Under the pieces are notes generated by a model. The model did not search any database and was not told where the DNA came from. It saw nothing but the letters and a program-made list of their open reading frames with translations. Of a stretch of 41,988 nt of DNA, positions 38,023 through 41,988 are shown one piece after another (within the stretch, counting starts at the first letter, position 1; each line of letters starts with the position of its first letter). The translations under genes and the position numbers were made by a program. This DNA is from a virus: positions 1 to 41,988 of IMG/VR virus record IMGVR_UViG_3300028590_000043. The stretch is one strand, 5' to 3'.

Positions 38023-38222
38023 GCCGCCTCCTTTCTCTGCTGGCGCTTCGCCTTCGCTGCGGCAGCCCCCATGGCGCCGGTGATGCGAGCGACCTCGTAA
38101 GAGGGGTCCTCAGCCCACACGTCCGCCATTGTCCGCGTCGTATTCCACGGCAGCGTGAAATCAGCCGGGACACCTGTCCCCTCGGCTACCGCGCTCCCTA
38201 TGTCTTTAGGGGGTAGGTTCAC
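38019..38222 (-). CDS. small hypothetical protein, 67 aa
   Basis: MNLPPKDIGSAVAEGTGVPA, then DFTLPWNTTRTMADVWAEDP and a basic Ala-rich end (AAAAKAKRQQRKEAA). Overlaps both neighbours by ATGA. Its 3' end holds the strong ribosome site of the GcrA-like gene. No family recognised. Confidence 0.65.
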   Translation of the reverse strand: MNLPPKDIGSAVAEGTGVPADFTLPWNTTRTMADVWAEDPSYEVARITGAMGAAAAKAKRQQRKEAA

Positions 38223-38455
38223 GATGCTTTCCCCTGCATCCGCATGAGCCTCTGCGTTGTCTCTGCCTTGGCGGCTATGATGGAGGCTTTGTCGGAACGT
38301 GGCTCACGAGCGGGGGCGCGACCATCGGAGGAACGGCGGCGCGGGATGTGCTCCACAATGTCGCGAAGCAGCAGCACCTGGGTTTCGGCAATCAAGGCGC
38401 GGTCACGAAGCTCAGCGGCTTCGTCGCGCTTGCGAAAGAACCTGTCGAAGAACAT
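38219..38455 (-). CDS. small basic hypothetical protein, 78 aa
   Basis: A helical start MFFDRFFRKRDEAAELRDRA with LIAETQVLLLRDIVEHIPRR, and a basic helix KASIIAAKAETTQRLMRMQG. ATGA overlap with the 67-aa gene. Possibly DNA-binding by charge, but without a known fold. Confidence 0.6.
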   Translation of the reverse strand: MFFDRFFRKRDEAAELRDRALIAETQVLLLRDIVEHIPRRRSSDGRAPAREPRSDKASIIAAKAETTQRLMRMQGKAS

Positions 38456-38486
38456 CGTGTAGCCCCTAATGGTGGGAGGGATGGGG

Positions 38487-39563
38487 TTAGGCGGCTAGTT
38501 CGGTATCAAGGTAGGCGCCGATCACTTCCGCGGCGACTTGCGGAACGATGGCATTGCCGTAGGCGCGCAGCTTTCCCACTCGGGCGGGAACCCCATGAGC
38601 CAGCAGACGAATGCCGGGTTCAACGCGCCGGGCTTTTCCGTCGACGCCTGCGAGCCATTCTGCTCCGACCCAAGCGCTGCCGCGCGAATTGCTACCAGTC
38701 CAGCTGAGTTGCCCGCTTCGTTGTTCCCGTCCTTCGCTTTCGCTAGGGAGGTCGGAGTGGGCCAGAGGGCTCCGTGGGCTCTGCCGGCCGAAGTCAGCGT
38801 ATCGAGCGCGATAGTTCCGTCTGGCCGCTTGTGGCCACCCGTCTGTTCCGAGTCCTCTGCTCGAGGCGTCGGCCAGAACGCCATCGCCGCGGCTGCTGGG
38901 AGCGCCATGCCGGTTTTCGATCGCGTCGCCTTGGCGAAGTCCGGCCCCGCTTCCGAGGCCCTGGGGGTCGGCCACAGCGCTCGCGCGATCATCTGAGGCA
39001 ACGGAACGCCCGTGTCGTGCGGTCGGATCGTCAGCCCCCGCGAATGATCCATTGCGGTCGGCGTCGGCCACAAACCAGAGGCGGTCTCGTCTATGGGGCG
39101 CATCGACGGCACAAGCCGGGACAACTGCCGCCCCAACGGCGTAGCCGATGCCTTCCAAGTCAGAATGCACTCCGTCGAGCCAATGCTTTCCAACCGCTGC
39201 CGCAACCTGTTCTCCCATGACGACTGCGGGATTGACGGCTCGGATGAGGTCGAAGAAAATCGGCCAGAGGTGCCTTTCGTCCGCTTGGCCTTTACCGGCG
39301 CCGGCAACACTGAACGGCTGGCAGGGGCAACTTCCGGTCCAGAGGGCGCGACCATCAGGCCATCCAGCCAGTCGAGCAGCGTAGGACCATCCTCCGATGC
39401 CTGCGAAGAAGTGGCATTGGGTGTAGCCCTTGAGGTCGTCCGGTCGGACATCGAAAATGCTCCGTTCATCGACATCGCCAGGCGCGATGTGGCCGGCGGA
39501 AATCAGGTTGCGGAGCCAAGCGGCGGCATAGGCGTCGATTTCGTTGTAATAGGCCCGGGCCAT
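38487..39563 (-). CDS. DNA cytosine-C5 methyltransferase, 358 aa
   Basis: All key motifs are present: I FFAGIGGWSYA (52-62), IV with the catalytic Cys81 in GSCPCQPFSVAGAGKG, VI as GEQV (117-120, in place of the usual ENV), VIII APHRRDRLWFVA (155-166) and X YGNAIVPQVAAEVI near the end. The variable region (about 167-300) is low-complexity with repeated (V/L)AD and Gly/Arg/Ser stretches. It would methylate phage or host DNA to escape restriction or alter gene control. AAGGAG lies eight bases before ATG 39563. A second long frame (38522-39475) is nested inside. Confidence 0.9.
   Translation of the reverse strand: MARAYYNEIDAYAAAWLRNLISAGHIAPGDVDERSIFDVRPDDLKGYTQCHFFAGIGGWSYAARLAGWPDGRALWTGSCPCQPFSVAGAGKGQADERHLWPIFFDLIRAVNPAVVMGEQVAAAVGKHWLDGVHSDLEGIGYAVGAAVVPACAVDAPHRRDRLWFVADADRNGSFAGADDPTARHGRSVASDDRASAVADPQGLGSGAGLRQGDAIENRHGAPSSRGDGVLADASSRGLGTDGWPQAARRNYRARYADFGRQSPRSPLAHSDLPSESEGREQRSGQLSWTGSNSRGSAWVGAEWLAGVDGKARRVEPGIRLLAHGVPARVGKLRAYGNAIVPQVAAEVIGAYLDTELAA
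38522..39475 (-). CDS. nested 317-codon overlapping frame (WPTP-repeat protein type)
   Basis: Wholly inside the methyltransferase gene on the same strand in another frame. It is open for 317 codons and reads like a known phage protein type: ENRLRQRLESIGSTECILTW, four WPTP units each followed by a polar spacer (as in LWPTPTAMDHSRGL), LNPAFVCWLMGFPPEWESC and a basic end SFRKSPRK. The motifs correspond base for base to the methyltransferase: VADAD is encoded where this frame says WPTPT, and YGNAIVPQ where it says TAMPSFRK. It is either a true overprinted gene or a constrained shadow. No ribosome site is evident before ATG 39475. Confidence 0.35.
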   Translation of the reverse strand: MSMNGAFSMSDRTTSRATPNATSSQASEDGPTLLDWLDGLMVAPSGPEVAPASRSVLPAPVKAKRTKGTSGRFSSTSSEPSIPQSSWENRLRQRLESIGSTECILTWKASATPLGRQLSRLVPSMRPIDETASGLWPTPTAMDHSRGLTIRPHDTGVPLPQMIARALWPTPRASEAGPDFAKATRSKTGMALPAAAAMAFWPTPRAEDSEQTGGHKRPDGTIALDTLTSAGRAHGALWPTPTSLAKAKDGNNEAGNSAGLVAIRAAALGSEQNGSQASTEKPGALNPAFVCWLMGFPPEWESCAPTAMPSFRKSPRK

Positions 39564-39591
39564 CTCGCTCTCTCCTTTCTGTTCAGGGGGT

Positions 39592-39894
39592 TCAAACGCC
39601 TTCGGGGTCGGGAAAGACAACCGCCCCTGCGCTCGCTTCTTCAGCGATAGGCGGCACGGGACGCAGCACGATCATGGTGCTGTCGTCGTTCTCTTCGGAC
39701 CTGCCGTAGGCGGTATGGATGACGTGCTGCTTGTGACGGACCCAGCCGCCGCGGCACTCGTAGAAGCTGCCCTTGAGGATGCTCAGGGAGCGAGAGCCGT
39801 CATGTAGCTTGCCGAGAATGGCCTTCTCGGTATCGCTCTGCGGCGTGAGCACGATCTGCTCAAGGCCGTCTTCGATGTAGAGCGCGATCTTCAT
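39592..39894 (-). CDS. phage hypothetical protein, 100 aa
   Basis: A beta-rich early-region protein: MKIALYIEDGLEQIVLTPQS, then EKAILGKLHDGSRSLSILKG, a Gly/Trp turn and a variable end. The ALYIEDG...QIVLTP start recurs in rhizobial phage proteins. Role unknown. Start overlaps the previous stop (ATGA). Confidence 0.7.
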   Translation of the reverse strand: MKIALYIEDGLEQIVLTPQSDTEKAILGKLHDGSRSLSILKGSFYECRGGWVRHKQHVIHTAYGRSEENDDSTMIVLRPVPPIAEEASAGAVVFPDPEGV

Positions 39895-40259
39895 TCAGCG
39901 CCCCCATGAAGGGAGCGGGCAAGCCTTAGCCCTGCCTTCTTCGCCGCAATCTTTTCAGCCAGGCGACGAGCCTCGCCTTCCAAATCTTCCAGAGTATCAT
40001 CGCCTGTGGCCTTCTCGACTGCGATCTCGTGCTGAAGTTTAGCAACCTGCCGTTCGCAAATGTCCAGATAGGCCGCGCGCAGCTGGGCGAAGAGGCCCAC
40101 GTCGCAGCTCTTGGCCCTGCGAGAGCGCAGATGCATGATCTGGTTCGGGCTGAGCCCATAACGCTGCTTAATCCTGCGGAGAGCCGACTCCGTATCGGAG
40201 CCACGCTGCTCGTGCTCTAGCAGCCAAGAGGCGTAGTTCGACGCAGCCTCAACGGTCAT
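39891..40259 (-). CDS. phage hypothetical, possible DNA-binding protein, 122 aa
   Basis: Residues about 20-55 (SALRRIKQRYGLSPNQIMHL, then RSRRAKSCDVGLFAQLRAAY) are the recognisable part, a helix-turn-helix-like unit followed by CDV, seen in many rhizobial prophage proteins. The rest is a coiled coil (CERQVAKLQHEIAVEKATGD) and a basic helix. ATG 40259 is preferred because AGGTG lies upstream at the right distance; the frame to 40301 adds 14 residues. Confidence 0.72.
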   Translation of the reverse strand: MTVEAASNYASWLLEHEQRGSDTESALRRIKQRYGLSPNQIMHLRSRRAKSCDVGLFAQLRAAYLDICERQVAKLQHEIAVEKATGDDTLEDLEGEARRLAEKIAAKKAGLRLARSLHGGAE

Positions 40260-40350
40260 TTTGTTCACCTGAACGGGATGTACGTTTTTCGTGGACGGCA
40301 TTCATCGGCTCCTTGGCTACGTTGGTCCCGTAGCGAACGGAGTTGATGAA

Positions 40351-40770
40351 ATGACTTGGAAGACCCTGGGCGAGGCTTTGAACGGTGCGACGGCCAAGGG
40401 TTTCGACATTGGCGAGATGGCGGCTGCAACCGCCTCTCAGCCCACTGAATTCGGGGAACCGACCGACCACGAATGGACGGCCGGCCCGTGTCGTGCCGCA
40501 GACAGCCAGTGGATGGCTGCCACGACGTTTTGGGACTCCAAAGAACCCAGCTCGCTTTCGCGACCAGTCTTGCGCAACGGCAAGCGCGAACCGGCACATG
40601 ACCCCACGAGCGCGCCCCCGCTCGGTGCCGGTTCCCGTTTGCTGTTTCGTGTCATTGAAGGTGGCGGCGGACGCCGGGAGGAGGGAGGGCCTTGCGTCCG
40701 CCGCCTTCGCGTCAGCCCCAGGAGAAAGGCGAGCGAATTGGGATGGGTGGTTCATTCCGCGGCCTCATAG
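40351..40770 (+). CDS. uncertain + strand ORF in an ambiguous 490-base gap, 139 aa
   Basis: Between the minus-strand genes at 40259 and 40752 there is no clear gene. The best + strand frame has GGAG (40339-40342) eight bases before ATG 40351 and starts MTWKTLGEALNGATAKGFDI; its third positions are a little GC-richer than the other frames. Against it, a minus-strand frame 40249-40755 (168 aa) has an ATGA overlap with the upstream gene and overlaps the next start, the pattern of this operon, but is Arg/Ser/Gly-rich with flat codon use. Neither matches a family I know. Confidence 0.35.
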   Translation: MTWKTLGEALNGATAKGFDIGEMAAATASQPTEFGEPTDHEWTAGPCRAADSQWMAATTFWDSKEPSSLSRPVLRNGKREPAHDPTSAPPLGAGSRLLFRVIEGGGGRREEGGPCVRRLRVSPRRKASELGWVVHSAAS

Positions 40771-41324
40771 CGAGGTGCGTGAATAGGTTGCCGGTCTTCT
40801 TCGCCCTCCGCACCGGCAGGAGAGGGTGCAAAGGAAGCAGGGGTGGAAACGTGAGGGAAACCCCTGCTGTCCCGCGAACCGGGAATGGTGGCCGAGTGTG
40901 TGCTGCCCTCGGCTGGCTCATTAACGGAGGTCCATCCGCGACCCGGCTCCTCCGACACATGTACCGGGCGGTCAGCTACATTTTTGCCTCCCTCGTTGAC
41001 CTCGCCCGTTTCCGGGTCGTGGTCTGGAATTTCCTCAATGATTTCTCGTGCGTGCGTGGCGCGCGGCGCGCGGGGGCTGCGGATGATCGACAGGAACCGA
41101 TCGGCCTCTGCGTCCACCTCGTCAGCAGCCTCGCGCTTGTCCGCATCCATGCGGTAGCGCTTGATGGCAAGTTTCAGAGCGTCTGCCGTACGCTTACCGA
41201 ACGCATCCCGAACGCTGGCGTAGGTGGTCTTCTTGTCGTCCTGCAGCTCGTTGATACGGCCTTCGAGGTCGATCAGGTCGGCGGCATACGCGGCAATGGC
41301 TTCGTCGCTGATGCCGTTGCTCAT
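40752..41324 (-). CDS. GapR/DUF2312-like DNA-binding protein with long tail, 190 aa
   Basis: Residues 1-90 fit the DUF2312/GapR pattern: AAYAADLIDLEGRINELQDD with KKTTYASVRDAFGKRTADAL, then KLAIKRYRMDADKREAADEV. GapR is a nucleoid protein of alphaproteobacteria that grips over-twisted DNA. Here the core is followed by an acidic, disordered tail of about 100 residues (EIIEEIPDHDPETGEVNEGG) that host forms do not have. Start ATG 41324 overlaps the stop of a 33-codon membrane ORF. First larger gene of the early operon. Confidence 0.75.
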   Translation of the reverse strand: MSNGISDEAIAAYAADLIDLEGRINELQDDKKTTYASVRDAFGKRTADALKLAIKRYRMDADKREAADEVDAEADRFLSIIRSPRAPRATHAREIIEEIPDHDPETGEVNEGGKNVADRPVHVSEEPGRGWTSVNEPAEGSTHSATIPGSRDSRGFPHVSTPASFAPSPAGAEGEEDRQPIHAPRYEAAE

Positions 41325-41422
41325 GACAGCAACAGCGTGGTTGCCAGCATTGCTGCAACGACCAGCGCCCCAGCAAAGACAGCGAATGGGAATGTCGGAG
41401 GGGTGGAGCGGTGACGGATCAT
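41321..41422 (-). CDS. 33-aa single-span membrane mini-protein
   Basis: MIRHRSTPPTFPFAVFAGAL continues into VVAAMLATTLLLS, one transmembrane helix with a basic cytoplasmic start. Its start overlaps the stop of the Cro-like gene (ATGA) and its stop overlaps the start of the GapR-like gene (ATGA). Double coupling in the first early transcript makes it a likely gene. Such mini-proteins could act in superinfection exclusion. Confidence 0.55.
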   Translation of the reverse strand: MIRHRSTPPTFPFAVFAGALVVAAMLATTLLLS

Positions 41423-41652
41423 GCTGCCTCGGTCGCGCTGTCTTTGAAGAAATCCGGTCGCAACTCATTCCGGGCCACTGCCCCGTCAGTTGCGACATCG
41501 ATCCGATGTGCCATTTCCACGCTGATGCTGCTCGCCTTGAGCAGGTACGCGATCTGTTGCTGGGAGCAGCCAATGGCCTTCGCAAGCTTGCCCTGCGAAC
41601 CCTTTGCCTTGATGGCTTTGGCGATCAGTGAGTGGAGCTTCGTAGCGGTCAT
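41419..41652 (-). CDS. YdaS/Cro-like HTH regulator, 77 aa
   Basis: A short HTH protein: LIAKAIKAKGSQGKLAKAIG, then CSQQQIAYLLKASSISVEMA and HRIDVATDGAVARNELRPDF, the exact architecture of YdaS/Cro-type proteins, including the terminal ELRPDxF. It is first in the early operon and faces the XRE repressor, so it is the Cro of this switch. ATG 41652 has no ribosome site; the -10 of its promoter ends six bases before it, which suggests a leaderless mRNA. Confidence 0.88.
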   Translation of the reverse strand: MTATKLHSLIAKAIKAKGSQGKLAKAIGCSQQQIAYLLKASSISVEMAHRIDVATDGAVARNELRPDFFKDSATEAA

Positions 41653-41714
41653 ACTAGTTTTCTAGTGAAAGATGAAGCGCCCGTCAACTAGCAATCTTGT
41701 GTTTTATGTTACAA
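41653..41714. promoter_or_regulatory. immunity operator region and early promoter
   Basis: Early promoter on the minus strand: TTGACG (complement of 41682-41687), 17 bases, TAGAAA (complement of 41659-41664). One dyad, ACTAG-TTTT-CTAGT (41653-41666), covers the -10, and a second of the same size with one mismatch, ACTAG-CAAT-CTTGT (41687-41700), touches the -35. A third, looser repeat TTGT...ACAA spans 41697-41714. The arrangement is that of a CI/Cro operator where repressor binding blocks the early promoter. Confidence 0.7.
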
Positions 41715-41737
41715 CGCCGCGAGGCATGGTCGCGCGC

Positions 41738-41988
41738 ATGGGAATCGCGGAAAACCTGAAGCGTCTGAGAGAGCGTCAAGGGCTCTCCCAATCGGCACTG
41801 GCCAAAAAAGCCGGGGTCAGCCAGCAGCTCATTTCTCAGCTTGAGCGCGGCGAGAACCTGACCACGAAGAATTTACCGCAGATCGTCAAAGCCCTGAATG
41901 CGACGATAGATCAGGTCGATGAACAACTAGCGCGTGACCTGTGGACAAGTTCTGGGGGTTTGCTTCAGGTTCAAAAGGGGAATTATAG
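41738..41988 (+). CDS. XRE-family phage repressor (CI-like), cut by the window end
   Basis: Starts MGIAENLKRLRERQGLSQSA, with HTH helices LAKKAGVSQQLISQLERGEN (about residues 21-40) and a following helix KNLPQIVKALNATIDQVDEQ. This is a classic XRE/lambda-repressor-like DNA-binding domain. An ATG four codons upstream (41726) is possible. The frame is open at the last base. If the window ends join, it finishes at base 64, giving about 104 residues, too short for a LexA-type cleavage domain, so it would be a small repressor not cut by RecA. Confidence 0.85.
   Translation, partial: MGIAENLKRLRERQGLSQSALAKKAGVSQQLISQLERGENLTTKNLPQIVKALNATIDQVDEQLARDLWTSSGGLLQVQKGNY

Noticed and set aside
1-41988. 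CRISPR array or anti-CRISPR locus
   Set aside because: No set of regularly spaced repeats of 25-40 bases is visible. Several small early proteins could be anti-defence factors, but none carries a recognisable signature.

Overview
The window looks like one complete genome of a temperate, short-tailed (podovirus-like) phage, or a prophage cut at its own repressor gene. The host is most likely an alphaproteobacterium, probably Hyphomicrobiales (Rhizobiales). The evidence is a high GC content, an early operon with a GcrA-like protein and a GapR/DUF2312-like protein, and many small proteins of types common in rhizobial prophages. The Cro/CI pair, tyrosine integrase, terminase, portal, capsid, adaptor and lysis genes all belong to one phage. 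The XRE repressor gene running off the right edge continues in frame at base 1 and stops at base 64, so the sequence is probably circular or circularly permuted.

Layout. (1) Immunity switch, 41419-41988 plus 1-64: a YdaS/Cro-type gene (-) and an XRE repressor (+) diverge over a pair of 14-bp dyads. (2) Lysogeny arm, + strand, 86-4731: a tightly overlapping run of small phage proteins, an HNH nuclease and the integrase. (3) Accessory genes, 4885-6947, mostly + strand. Two short tandem duplications (10 bp at 3351, 26 bp at 6569) break genes in regions 2 and 3. (4) Late block, - strand, read from 33013 down to 6950: small and large terminase, portal, appendage proteins including a beta-helix tailspike, scaffold, DUF5309-type capsid, decoration, adaptor, beta-propeller tail protein, three ejection-type proteins, two fibre paralogues, a LamG protein, a secreted zincin, lysis genes, a metallophosphoesterase and a secreted trypsin-like protease. 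A two-gene + strand moron (15351-15904) interrupts it. (5) Early block, - strand, 41652 down to 33580: GapR-like protein, cytosine-C5 methyltransferase, GcrA-like protein, a replication-type protein, then many small genes, ending at a strong terminator (33484-33521). A ribbon-helix-helix gene (+) at 36859 has its own operator/promoter region.

How the parts work together. The dyads at 41653-41700 overlap the -35 and -10 of the early leftward promoter, so the XRE repressor presumably shuts the early block while the + strand arm makes repressor and integrase. The early block carries no polymerase, helicase or recombinase that I recognise, so host replication is probably used, while three proteins could act on methylation, nucleoid and cell-cycle transcription. 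In the late operon, intrinsic terminators sit directly before the ribosome sites of two appendage genes, which suggests partial termination or antitermination.

Most notable: a 317-codon frame nested in the methyltransferase gene that itself reads like a recurring phage protein type; two frame-breaking tandem duplications; a 77-nt cloverleaf-like fold upstream of the terminase; and a roughly 500-nt gene-poor block with promoter-like, dyad and terminator elements.
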